From an uncultured Mycoplasmatota bacterium (GTDB taxonomy: Bacteria > Bacillota_I > Bacilli_A > RF39 > UBA660): DNA of 38,767 nucleotides. This document shows, piece by piece, positions 11,399 through 20,910 of the stretch. The translations under genes and the position numbers were made by a program. The DNA lies in NCBI GenBank assembly GCA_946630615.1, contig CAMOYX010000003.1, positions 1 to 38,767 on the forward strand. Reading direction: 5' to 3'. Numbering within the stretch: the first letter of the stretch is position 1; each line of letters begins with the position of its first letter. The notes under the pieces were generated by a model. That model worked only from the letters and a program-made list of their open reading frames with translations, was not told where the DNA came from and made no database searches.

Positions 11399-11791
11399 TA
11401 ATATACTCAATATACATCCCATCATGTGAGATAAACTCACGAGTTTTTTTACTAACGTATTCATAACACTACTAAGCTTTCATGATGTAACTCAATAGCA
11501 ATTATAAAAGCCACACAGACAAACCCCACGCGCGTACTTTCCTATGGCCGTCCGATAACCCCGTCGGGTCCGACGCACCACAAGACAGTAATTAATCAGT
11601 TTGCTGCATTCATTAGTAACGTGTGGCTCTAAACTTTTTAAAACTATACCACAGCTATATCTACTAAAAGTTATGGAATAATACCATAATCCCAAAACAA
11701 TAAATCGTTTAGGAATCATAGTAAACTCTACATAACGAGTGATATAACTATAATACAATTCCTAAGCAGACCAGAACTAAAATTAGCAAAT

Positions 11792-11819
11792 ACAAGGGAA
11801 ACACCGAAGCGTCTCAACC
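11792..11819 (-). repeat. apical hairpin module copy 1 of the ncRNA
   Basis: GGTTGAGACGCTTCGGTGTTTCCCTTGT; stem GAGACGC/GTGTTTC with a UUCG tetraloop. Confidence 0.9.
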
Positions 11820-11874
11820 AAGTACCAAAACGTTAACCTTAGTACCATGTCTATCCTATATTAGAACCATCTTA

Positions 11875-11903
11875 AATATACCAAACATATATTCATAAAT
11901 CAA
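11875..11903 (-). promoter_or_regulatory. sigma-A-like promoter of the ncRNA
   Basis: TTGATT (11903-11898), 17-nt spacer, TATATT (11880-11875). Confidence 0.65.
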
Positions 11904-11973
11904 TACTAAATTTTAATTTTTTTTCACTTTACATATTTAATTTACATTTTTAAAAAAATAAGAGTATAAACTC

Positions 11974-12555
11974 TTATTCTTTTTCATCTTTTAAAGTAAA
12001 ACTTTCAAGCTCTACATGTGTAGGCATTATAGCTTTCATCTCTTTAATTCTCTTTCTCTTAGATGCTTTCTTACCGCTTCTCTTAATTAAAATCATAAAA
12101 CTAATAATAGCAACTATAGCATATAAAATATTTAGAATAATAACTAAAGCATTTGCAATATCTAAATTAATTTCAGTAATAACTGGTGTTAATAAACTAT
12201 TTACAAACTCAAATGGTATTTTTAAAAGAATTACTATAAATACAATAATTAGTATGTCTAACACGTTAAAGAAATTAGTTTTAAAATCATTTCCTGTAAA
12301 TGTTGATAAGAATTCCTCTAATCCTAAGTAAATATTTTTAAATTCATTGTAAAAGAATCCTCTTTTACTATTTAATTTATTAACATCTATACCATGCTTA
12401 CTATATATTTCTTTAATAGTATTTTTATAATCTATATCAAGCTTACCATCACTTTTTTCATACTTATTAGATAAAATGTTAAGTTCTTCATTTATTACCT
12501 TATCATCTAATATATATAATTCTCTTTTAATCTTTTCAAATACTTCTTCTTTCAT
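11974..12555 (-). CDS. hypothetical membrane protein
   Basis: ORF with two TM helices; terminator AATAAGAGT..ACTCTTATT at the stop codon. Confidence 0.6.
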   Translation of the reverse strand: MKEEVFEKIKRELYILDDKVINEELNILSNKYEKSDGKLDIDYKNTIKEIYSKHGIDVNKLNSKRGFFYNEFKNIYLGLEEFLSTFTGNDFKTNFFNVLDILIIVFIVILLKIPFEFVNSLLTPVITEINLDIANALVIILNILYAIVAIISFMILIKRSGKKASKRKRIKEMKAIMPTHVELESFTLKDEKE

Positions 12556-14255
12556 CTTCCTTGCCTTCCTATCGATATCTTCTTATACGATTCAATCTTA
12601 GAACGTTTAACATCACTTACAATAGTAACATCCTTATCTTTTGTTGTTACAGTCTCATAATGAACAACTCTTATAATATCACTATTATCTTCTTTAATTT
12701 CATTTTGATTCATATCTAAAATAAACATAGGAGTCTTATCTTCAAAGATTAAGTTCTCATCATTAATAAAATCTCTTCTTACCTCTTCATTCAAAAAATA
12801 AGTAACAGAATTTTTATTAACACTAGCAATATAGGTAATTAAATCAGTTGAATACTTATAAGAAGGTGCATGTGATACTTTACTAGAAAGAAGTAAATAT
12901 CTTTCATCCTTTAATACCTTAGGTCCTTTAAAAAACATATTCATCTTAATATTTAATATATCAATATTTAAATCTTTTAATCTATGTTCAATAACTCTAA
13001 CAGATTCTAATAATTCATCATTACTATGTAAATTTAAATCTTTTAAATATTTAAGTCTAAACATTACATTATTACTACTATTAATTATTTCTCTTAAATT
13101 ATCTAAATCTTTTGAACTAGGATTATTATTTAATATATATTTAGATACAAATCTATATTCAACTAATAAATCTCTATCTTCTTTATCTAAATGATTATAT
13201 TTGTTTTCTTTATCTTCTAATTCATCTAAATAAGATAATTCTCTTTTATTAGCAATATCTACTTCATCTCTATCATTAATCTTTAAATTATCAAATTCTA
13301 TAAAATAATCAGCTATAGTCCTAACATCTAAATCCGGTATAATTTCATATTTATCATGAATTCTCTTCTCTTCATTAAGATAGAATGTATCAAAGCTTAC
13401 TATTTTATTAATATTACTTCTACGTTTAATTTCTAATAATTCCATATCAATATTACGTCTTTTCTTAAATGGAATCTTACTACTTAACTCATTATTAACA
13501 AAATCAATCTCTTTATTTATTTCTTCAATTTCTAAAGGCATCTTAATTAATTCATATTTATTATTTAAATAATCACTATCAAGTTCTAGATCTTTTAAAT
13601 AATTAACTAACATACCTATATCAAGTTCAATAGCTTCTCTGTCATTTGCATCCCTAATTGCAGCTTTTAGCTTACTAAACTCTTCATCAAAATTCATTTC
13701 TAATGAAACTAAATCAGTAAAAAATATTTTATTATTGGTTTTATAATATTTATTCTTTAAATCATTTAGTTTTATAGATTTATCATAGTATTTATTAGTA
13801 ATAGTAACTAAATTATTATAAGTATCTACTTGGTTATGTAATTTAGTTAAAACTATTAAACATAATAAATTTAAAGTTCTCTTAATCTTTTTTAAATATT
13901 CATCACTATTATCTATATTATTCTTAAACATATTAATTTGTCTTTTAATCTCTATAAAATTAGTTTCTTCATTTAAAGATAAATTAATTCTAGGATTAGG
14001 AATTTTATAATCATCTAATATTAGATTTAAATGATACTTTGAATTATATTTCTTATAAAAATAATATTTATTTAAAAAATCTTCTAAATCATTATTATCG
14101 TTTGGAATAAAAATTCTGGATAAAGAACCATATACAGGATCCTTAAAAGAATAACTAACTCCAACGCCTAAAACACCATCATAAACATATGGTTCTCTTT
14201 TAGTAGAATAATAGCCAAATTTAATTAAAGTTTTATGTACTTCTTCTCTAGTCAT
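12552..14255 (-). CDS. hypothetical charged/coiled-coil protein
   Basis: Long ORF; start refined to MTREEVHKTL downstream of GGGGAG. Overlaps the next ORF by 4 nt. Confidence 0.65.
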   Translation of the reverse strand: MTREEVHKTLIKFGYYSTKREPYVYDGVLGVGVSYSFKDPVYGSLSRIFIPNDNNDLEDFLNKYYFYKKYNSKYHLNLILDDYKIPNPRINLSLNEETNFIEIKRQINMFKNNIDNSDEYLKKIKRTLNLLCLIVLTKLHNQVDTYNNLVTITNKYYDKSIKLNDLKNKYYKTNNKIFFTDLVSLEMNFDEEFSKLKAAIRDANDREAIELDIGMLVNYLKDLELDSDYLNNKYELIKMPLEIEEINKEIDFVNNELSSKIPFKKRRNIDMELLEIKRRSNINKIVSFDTFYLNEEKRIHDKYEIIPDLDVRTIADYFIEFDNLKINDRDEVDIANKRELSYLDELEDKENKYNHLDKEDRDLLVEYRFVSKYILNNNPSSKDLDNLREIINSSNNVMFRLKYLKDLNLHSNDELLESVRVIEHRLKDLNIDILNIKMNMFFKGPKVLKDERYLLLSSKVSHAPSYKYSTDLITYIASVNKNSVTYFLNEEVRRDFINDENLIFEDKTPMFILDMNQNEIKEDNSDIIRVVHYETVTTKDKDVTIVSDVKRSKIESYKKISIGRQGR

Positions 14256-14341
14256 ATAGCTCCCCATTTTCCAAAATAAGTATAACATAACAAAAAAACT
14301 TATACTAGATATGTTATAATACAAAAAAGGAGAAAAAATAA

Positions 14342-14878
14342 ATGAATAATAAAAATATAAATGGCTTAATAACTGACATAGGCCTACTAATACTAGGTAT
14401 AGTAATGGCTATAAATGCTAGTGCTCTACTAAATTTTATATTTAATTTAATAGGTATAGTATTCATAGTAATAGGAATAGTAAATATCATAAGAAATAAT
14501 AATAACAATATAGAAAAAAATATTGCTACCATAATCATGGGAGCAATAATACTTCTAGCATCTAACTTCTTTGTAAGTGCCATAAATGTAATAACAGGTA
14601 TTATATTAACCTTTATAGGTATAACAAAGCTAGTTAATTCTAAATATTACACAGTAATTAAAAGCAAATATATACTACAAATTGTTGGATCAATATTATT
14701 AATAATTCTAGGTTTATACTCAATATTTGCAGATAATATTATATTAAATATAATTGGAATACTTTTAATTATATATTCAGTACTTGATATAGCTAACTAT
14801 TACAATAAATTTAATAATAAACCAAATAACAAAAAATTAAATAGCAAAGTAATAGATGCAACATATAAAGAGAAATAA
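14342..14878 (+). CDS. multi-TM membrane protein (DUF308/HdeD-like)
   Basis: About six TM helices with Gly-Ile-rich repeats, RBS AAAGGAG; apparently the only plus-strand gene. Confidence 0.7.
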   Translation: MNNKNINGLITDIGLLILGIVMAINASALLNFIFNLIGIVFIVIGIVNIIRNNNNNIEKNIATIIMGAIILLASNFFVSAINVITGIILTFIGITKLVNSKYYTVIKSKYILQIVGSILLIILGLYSIFADNIILNIIGILLIIYSVLDIANYYNKFNNKPNNKKLNSKVIDATYKEK

Positions 14879-14879
14879 A

Positions 14880-14905
14880 AAAAGTTCACTTAAAGTGAAC
14901 TTTTA
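14880..14905. terminator. bidirectional terminator between convergent genes
   Basis: AAAAAGTTCACTTAAAGTGAACTTTTAT palindrome between the plus-strand gene and the minus-strand 14903 gene. Confidence 0.8.
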
Positions 14906-15640
14906 TTTTGTTTTCTTTGTAGAAGATTTCTTTTTTGTAGTTTTCTTTGCAGGAGTTTTCTTTGTAGTAGATGATTTACTACTAGTCTTTTTTGTTGTTT
15001 TATCTTCTTTTTTTGAAGTCTTTGGTTTTTCCACCTTTACTTCTTCAACTTCTACTTTAGTTTCTTCTACTTCCCTAGCTTCTTCTTTTTTCTTTAATTC
15101 TTTAACACTAGGTACTCCTGAGTCACCTTTTCTTGCAAATGTAACTGTAGCAATAACAAGTACTAGAATAATAAATCCAACAGCAACAATTCCTATAATA
15201 TCTTTATTGTTATTAGATTCTTCTACTTGACTTTCAGGTAATATAGAAGCCACTTTAGATACAAACTCATCATTTTTATAAGTATCATCAATTGCTTTTT
15301 TAATATCTTCATTATAAGATTCAGCATAACCATTCCATGTTTCATCACCAATTATAATATATGGAACACCATTAACTGTATCTCCCATAGCATCTGCAGC
15401 TTTTTCCATTAACTCTGCATTCTTGCTATTATTCCAAACCTCATAACTTTGTACTTTAAATTTATCTTTATAGTTATCATCTTCTGATAAAGTACCTAAG
15501 AAACTTAAAGCCTTCTTACAATAAGTACAAGTCTCTCCTCTAAAAACATAAACAGTAACTTCTTTAGCATTACATACATTTGGTAATAAAACTAAAGAAA
15601 AAATAGCTATAAATAAACTTAATAATAAATTCTTTTTCAT
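14903..15640 (-). CDS. membrane-anchored thioredoxin/glutaredoxin-like protein with lysine-rich tail
   Basis: Signal/TM, VYVFRGETCTYCKKALSFLG, second TM, then a K/T/S-rich tail. Confidence 0.75.
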   Translation of the reverse strand: MKKNLLLSLFIAIFSLVLLPNVCNAKEVTVYVFRGETCTYCKKALSFLGTLSEDDNYKDKFKVQSYEVWNNSKNAELMEKAADAMGDTVNGVPYIIIGDETWNGYAESYNEDIKKAIDDTYKNDEFVSKVASILPESQVEESNNNKDIIGIVAVGFIILVLVIATVTFARKGDSGVPSVKELKKKEEAREVEETKVEVEEVKVEKPKTSKKEDKTTKKTSSKSSTTKKTPAKKTTKKKSSTKKTK

Positions 15641-15674
15641 ATAAATTTCTCCTCATGTGAAATTATAACAAATT

Positions 15675-15803
15675 CTAATTTAAAATACTATTACTTTCAA
15701 TAATACCAGCATCTATATTTTTATACATAGTAATTCCTAGCATTATTATAATGAAAATACCTAGAATAAAAAACAAAGATAACTTAAAAAAATCTCTCAA
15801 CAT
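15675..15803 (-). CDS. small (42 aa) single-pass membrane protein
   Basis: ORF MLRDFFKLSLFFILGIFIIIMLGITMYKNIDAGIIESNSILN, below the supplied track's apparent size limit. Confidence 0.5.
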   Translation of the reverse strand: MLRDFFKLSLFFILGIFIIIMLGITMYKNIDAGIIESNSILN

Positions 15804-15863
15804 AAATCACCTATTTATATATATAAACCATAAATATGATTATTATGTGAAAGATTTATGAAA

Positions 15864-16769
15864 CTAAAATAAGCTCATTTGATAATTAGTAGGAATTTCT
15901 TTTTTATAATCTCTTATTATGTCGTCCATATCAGTTAATATACCAACTTCATTACATCTATTAACAAATATTTCCATTAATCTTCGATATTGTAAGCTTG
16001 AAGCAAAATTTCTATTACCATATACAGATTCATAGTCTTTAGATAATCCAGGATATAAGATATCTAAAGCATTATAATAATATGATCTTTGATTAGTCTT
16101 TAAAGTAATACCCATCTTAGTATAAATAAACTTAGCATCCACTTCTTTTGACTTAGCAATAATATTATAAATATTATCTTCACTATCAGTTAAGAATGGT
16201 AATACAGGCATCATTAATACACCAGCGTATATACCAGCATTTCTAAGTTCCTTTAGTACAGCAAATCTCTTAGTAGAAGATATACAATTAGGTTCTATCT
16301 TCTTAGCTAATTCATTATCAAATGTTGTAATGCTAATCTTAACTATTACATTATTCTTTTTACTAATCTCAGAAAGTAAGTCTAAATCTCTTAATATTAA
16401 ATCACTCTTAGTATCTATTGAAACCCCAAAGCCATATTTATTTATCAACTCTAAAGCTCCACGTGTTAATTTTAAATGTTCTTCTTCAGGGTTATAAGGA
16501 TCAGATAAATTACCAAAAGACACAACACCTTTTAACTTTTTATTCTTTAGCTCTTCCTCAAGTATTTCTAAAGCATTTTCTTTTGTTCTTACCTCATCGA
16601 AATTCTCTATCCTATATGATTCACAACGAGAAGAACAGTAAATACATCCTAAAGAGCAACCCTTATACAAGTTCATGTGGTAGTCGATTCCAAACCATCT
16701 ACTTCCCTCATTACTTCTTGTCATAATTGTTCTAGTTTTAATCTTTTCCAAATCCCCACCACCAATCAA
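15864..16769 (-). CDS. radical SAM protein (SPL/Rv2578c-like)
   Basis: CX3CX2C in LYKGCSLGCIYCSSRCESY; GNLSDPYNPEE. The true start may be a downstream TTG. Confidence 0.88.
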   Translation of the reverse strand: MIGGGDLEKIKTRTIMTRSNEGSRWFGIDYHMNLYKGCSLGCIYCSSRCESYRIENFDEVRTKENALEILEEELKNKKLKGVVSFGNLSDPYNPEEEHLKLTRGALELINKYGFGVSIDTKSDLILRDLDLLSEISKKNNVIVKISITTFDNELAKKIEPNCISSTKRFAVLKELRNAGIYAGVLMMPVLPFLTDSEDNIYNIIAKSKEVDAKFIYTKMGITLKTNQRSYYYNALDILYPGLSKDYESVYGNRNFASSLQYRRLMEIFVNRCNEVGILTDMDDIIRDYKKEIPTNYQMSLF

Positions 16770-16820
16770 TCAATTGTATTATAGCATTTTTCTATCATTA
16801 GTCAAAAAAAGAGAGTTAAG

Positions 16821-17549
16821 TTAACCTAAAAACTTGACTCTTTTTATTAAATTATTTGAAACCTCAACCACATTATAATCTCCATCAGCTAAAGGTATTC
16901 TTATAAATAATTCATATTTAATATTCTTATCATTCTTATAATAAGTCATCTCTTCATAATTAATAGATAAGGCATAACCTGGATATCCCTTTAAAAAAAT
17001 AGCATATCTAATCGCACCATCTACTTGAAAATATATATTAAAGAAAAAGAATAAAAGAACGACAATTAATAAACCATATAAATAATTAACTTTAGTATTT
17101 TTCTTACGCTTAACTATTTTAAAAACTAAATAAATAATTAATAATAAAAGAGTTATAAATGTTAAATAAACAAATGCATCTCCAAATATAATTCTAATAA
17201 ATACTATTAAAGTAAAATATAAAAGAATCTTTATTAAATAATATAAAGCTTTAATTTGAATCTTTCTTTTAATAGCTTTATGTAAAACATTAATTAAATA
17301 AAAACTATAAAAAGAATATAGTAAAATCCATAATATAAATAAGAACGTATTACTAGATAATAAATAATCCATATACACGATAGTTGAATAATTTAAACTA
17401 AATTTATTCTTTAAGATGAGTAAACTAACTATCATAGTAACAAAATTAATTAATGTAAGAACTATACTCATCTTATTAATCTTTTTACGATAAAGTAAAA
17501 AAGACTCTAAAAACACAAGTATAAATAGAATAAGAAAAACAAAAAACAT
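16821..17549 (-). CDS. hypothetical multi-TM membrane protein
   Basis: Hydrophobic ORF with a terminator after the stop. Confidence 0.6.
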   Translation of the reverse strand: MFFVFLILFILVFLESFLLYRKKINKMSIVLTLINFVTMIVSLLILKNKFSLNYSTIVYMDYLLSSNTFLFILWILLYSFYSFYLINVLHKAIKRKIQIKALYYLIKILLYFTLIVFIRIIFGDAFVYLTFITLLLLIIYLVFKIVKRKKNTKVNYLYGLLIVVLLFFFFNIYFQVDGAIRYAIFLKGYPGYALSINYEEMTYYKNDKNIKYELFIRIPLADGDYNVVEVSNNLIKRVKFLG

Positions 17550-17602
17550 TCTATCACCTTCAAAAGAATTATAAATTATTAAATATAAAAAAGAAAGATT
17601 TA

Positions 17603-18256
17603 CTAATCTTTCTTTTTAGCAATTAATCTTAATAACTTAACAAATAAGTTAATAAAATCTAAATATAAACTAAATGCTCCAAATATTGCTAAGTTTTCTT
17701 CAGGAATACTATTTTCTCTTTCAAGTCTTAATACATTTTGTACATCATATCCAATATATAAAACAAATACTAAAACTCCAAGTACAGATATTAATAAAGA
17801 AAATGAATCACTTCTTAAGAATAATATATTAATAACTGCCATTAATACCATACCTAATAAACCAACTAATAAGTAAGGTCCAAATTTAGTTAAATCTAAA
17901 TTAGTCTTCTCTGCAAAATAAGCAAAACTAATAAATAATAATGCTGTAGCAGCAAATACTAATATAACATTAGATAAATCATAATATTGGAATATAGCAG
18001 TAAAAGAAATTCCTGTTAATAAAGAATATAAGAAATACAATACTTTTAAAGTAGAAGCACTCATCTTTCTTATACCAATAGTTAATGAAATAGCAGCAGC
18101 TACTTCAGCTATAACCAAACCTATAACTAAAAATTTATTCTCTAAAAATAAATTATTAACACTTGGAACAACACTTAATGTAAATGCTGTAACAAATGTA
18201 ATAAATAAACCTAATGCTAAAAGTTTAAAACTTTTAGCTAATGTATTACTTCCCAT
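17603..18256 (-). CDS. Bax inhibitor-1/YccA family membrane protein
   Basis: Seven TM; C-terminal IGYDVQNV...AIFGAFSLYLDFINLFVKLLRL. Confidence 0.92.
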   Translation of the reverse strand: MGSNTLAKSFKLLALGLFITFVTAFTLSVVPSVNNLFLENKFLVIGLVIAEVAAAISLTIGIRKMSASTLKVLYFLYSLLTGISFTAIFQYYDLSNVILVFAATALLFISFAYFAEKTNLDLTKFGPYLLVGLLGMVLMAVINILFLRSDSFSLLISVLGVLVFVLYIGYDVQNVLRLERENSIPEENLAIFGAFSLYLDFINLFVKLLRLIAKKKD

Positions 18257-18264
18257 ATATCCTC

Positions 18265-19371
18265 CTATACATTAAATCTAAAGTAAACTATATCTCCATC
18301 TTGCATTAAATAATCTTTACCTTCTAAGTTAAGTTTACCAGCTTCTTGAACTTTCTTTTCATCACCAAGTTCTTCTAAATCATTAAACTTAATAATCTCA
18401 GCTCTAATAAATCCTCTTTCAATATCAGAGTGAATAAGTCCAGCACATTCTTTAGCACACATTCCTTTTCTAAAAGTCCAAGCTCTACATTCATCACTTC
18501 CTGCAGTAAAAAATGTTTGTAACCCAAGTAAATCATAAGTAGCAAATATTAACTTATCTAAACCAGAATAATTAATACCAAGACTTTCTAAGAATTCTTT
18601 CTTTTCACTTTCTTCCATCTCAGCCATTTCAGATTCCATCTTAGCACACATAACAATTACAGATGATTCTTCAGCACTAGCAAGGCTTCTTACTTCTTCA
18701 ACATATTTATTTGTTTGCAATACAGCATCATCTTCATTAACGTTAGCAACATAGATAATTGGCTTCGCTGTTAAAAATGAAAATCCTCTCATATAGATTA
18801 ATTCTTCTTCAGTAAAGCTATCCATTATAGTTCTAATAGCTTTGCCATTAGTTAAAGCATCATGACATTTAGATAAACAACTATATTCCAACTTAGCTTG
18901 TTTATCATTTCCTTGTTTAGCTTTTTTTTCAATCTTACTTAGTCTTTGATCAACTATCTCTAAATCAGCAAGTGATAACTCAACATTAATTATTTCTATA
19001 TCTCTTTTTGGATCTACTTCTCCAGCAACATGTATTACATCCTTATCATCAAAGCATCTTACTACTTCAACAATAGCGTCAGTCTCACGAATATTAGCTA
19101 AGAACTTATTTCCAAGTCCTTCACCTTTACTTGCTCCACTTACTAAACCAGCTATATCAGTAAATTCAAAACTTGTAGGCACAGTTCTTTTAGGTATATA
19201 CATATCCTCTAAGAACTGTAACCTAGAATCAGGAACAGTAACAACTCCAACATTTGGATCTATAGTTGCAAATGGATAATTTGCAGCTAATATATGTTTT
19301 TTAGTAATTGCATTAAACAAAGTTGACTTACCAACATTAGGTAGTCCAACTATTCCAGCTTTTAAACTCAT
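18265..19371 (-). CDS. ychF: redox-regulated ATPase YchF
   Basis: GIVGLPNVGKSTLFNAITK, NYPFATIDPNVGVV, TGS domain at the C-terminus. Confidence 0.97.
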   Translation of the reverse strand: MSLKAGIVGLPNVGKSTLFNAITKKHILAANYPFATIDPNVGVVTVPDSRLQFLEDMYIPKRTVPTSFEFTDIAGLVSGASKGEGLGNKFLANIRETDAIVEVVRCFDDKDVIHVAGEVDPKRDIEIINVELSLADLEIVDQRLSKIEKKAKQGNDKQAKLEYSCLSKCHDALTNGKAIRTIMDSFTEEELIYMRGFSFLTAKPIIYVANVNEDDAVLQTNKYVEEVRSLASAEESSVIVMCAKMESEMAEMEESEKKEFLESLGINYSGLDKLIFATYDLLGLQTFFTAGSDECRAWTFRKGMCAKECAGLIHSDIERGFIRAEIIKFNDLEELGDEKKVQEAGKLNLEGKDYLMQDGDIVYFRFNV

Positions 19372-19383
19372 TTATTTTCCCCC

Positions 19384-20910
19384 TTACAATGTAGTAGAAC
19401 CATTTATACCTAAAGGTAATCCTACAACAAACCAAACTAATAATATTATTAATAAAATAGCAAACGCAGCAAACACATATGGTAATTGATACTTAATAGC
19501 TTCTTTTAATGTTACATACTCACCATCTTTTGCATTCTTATTAAGTAAAGCTAAATAGATTATAAAGTATGCCATGAATGGTGTAATACCCATTGTAACT
19601 GATTCACCAAATCTAAATATAATTTGAGCATATTCAGGTGATAAACCTGCTTGCATAAATACAGGTACTACAACAGGTGACATTATAGCCCACTTAGAAA
19701 CAGATGTAGGAACAAAAATTGTTGCTATAACTGAAACTATAAATAATAAGATAATTAATGGAAAACCAGTAAAATTTAATGTTCTAAATAAACTAGTTAA
19801 ACTAGCTACAATTACTTCACCAATTCCAGTTTTTCTAAATACACTTATTAATAAAGAACCTACAAATATAAATACTAAAGTATTACCAATTCCATCAAGT
19901 GAATAACCAAGTGCAGAAACTGCATCTTTACTTCCTTTAATAGTTCTTGCCCCAAGTCCATAAAAGAAACCCAAAATTACAAAGAACATAGTAACTATAA
20001 AGATAAATCCTTGAGAGAAGAAACTATCTAAGCTAAATAACTTATCAACATATAATACTTGGCTATGATCTAATAATCTACCTGATAAAGGCAAACCAGG
20101 AATTATATTCCATAAGATAATTAAGAAATATATTAAACCAGCAAAACCAGCAAATAACATACCTCTAATTTCTTTTCTAGTAATTTTCTCTTCCTCTTCA
20201 TCTTTTATCTCATATTTAGATAACCTAGGAGCAACTACTCTTTCAGTTATTGCAGTAACTAATATTGTTATAAGTATTAATGCTACAAACATTATAAATA
20301 CTCCAGATATAGAAGCCATTCTATAATTTATGTCTATAGCTCTTGCTGCTTGTAAACTATAAGATAATAAAGAACTATCTGTAGCTGTAAATATAGCAGA
20401 AATACCTGAACCTATAGTTAAACCAGCAAATGATGCTACTATACCTATTAAAGGATTACGTTTACCATACTTAAATAATAATCCTGATAAAGGTAACATT
20501 ATAATATAAGATAAGTCACCAATTAAACTTCCAACTACACTTAGAAATACTATTATAAATGTAACTGTATTTTTCTTCATTTTCTTTGTTAACAAAGTAA
20601 ATGATGTTTTTAAGAATCCTGATTTTTCCATTAAACCAAAGCCTAATAGAATAATTATCAAACTACTTAATGGTGTAAAACCTACAAAATTTGAAACAGT
20701 AGTTGAGAATATATCTCTTAACCCTTGATAACTAAATAAATTAGTTACTGAAAGAAGCTTTGTTGAAAACTCAAAAGTAGTATGATCTACGTTATATACA
20801 ATTTGACTAACATCTAAAAAATGTAAAATCAAGCTTAATAAACCTACTACTAAAGTAATTATTAATATATTAACAACAGGATGTAAATTCAAAAAACTAT
20901 TCTTTTTCAC
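19384..20910 (-). CDS. AbgT family transporter
   Basis: 12-TM protein; PVVNILIITLVVGLLS and SVTMGITPFMAYF. Confidence 0.88.
   Translation of the reverse strand: MKKNSFLNLHPVVNILIITLVVGLLSLILHFLDVSQIVYNVDHTTFEFSTKLLSVTNLFSYQGLRDIFSTTVSNFVGFTPLSSLIIILLGFGLMEKSGFLKTSFTLLTKKMKKNTVTFIIVFLSVVGSLIGDLSYIIMLPLSGLLFKYGKRNPLIGIVASFAGLTIGSGISAIFTATDSSLLSYSLQAARAIDINYRMASISGVFIMFVALILITILVTAITERVVAPRLSKYEIKDEEEEKITRKEIRGMLFAGFAGLIYFLIILWNIIPGLPLSGRLLDHSQVLYVDKLFSLDSFFSQGFIFIVTMFFVILGFFYGLGARTIKGSKDAVSALGYSLDGIGNTLVFIFVGSLLISVFRKTGIGEVIVASLTSLFRTLNFTGFPLIILLFIVSVIATIFVPTSVSKWAIMSPVVVPVFMQAGLSPEYAQIIFRFGESVTMGITPFMAYFIIYLALLNKNAKDGEYVTLKEAIKYQLPYVFAAFAILLIILLVWFVVGLPLGINGSTTL

Larger units (their letters stand above)
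11289..11868 (-). ncRNA. large (about 580 nt) structured non-coding RNA of unassigned family
   Basis: Isolated intergenic transcript unit: promoter TTGATT-N17-TATATT (11903-11875) and terminator (11315-11289). Helices include AGAGCCACAC/GTGTGGCTTT (11630-11621 with 11516-11507), a 16-bp helix (11418-11403 with 11368-11353), GTGAG/CTCAC, TTATGG/CCATAA, AGGAAT/ATTCCT and two GAGACGC-loop-GTGTTTC hairpins. GC-rich core in an AT-rich genome. No tmRNA or RNase P hallmark seen. Confidence 0.8.

Noticed and set aside
11492-11758. 88-aa ORF on the minus strand (MYYSYITRYVEF...)
   Set aside because: Lies entirely inside the structured ncRNA, has unusual composition and no convincing domain; likely fortuitous.
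11289-11868. tmRNA or RNase P RNA identity for the ncRNA
   Set aside because: No tRNA-like GTTCGA arm or paired termini for tmRNA, and no GAGGAAAGTCC/ACAGAA core for RNase P.
14314-14583. 89-aa minus-strand ORF
   Set aside because: Antisense to the better-supported plus-strand DUF308-like membrane gene.
14856-15230. 124-aa plus-strand ORF rich in F/V/S
   Set aside because: Antisense shadow of the lysine-rich tail and TM region of the minus-strand thioredoxin-like gene.
16418-16726. 102-aa plus-strand ORF in the radical SAM gene
   Set aside because: Antisense to conserved radical SAM motifs.
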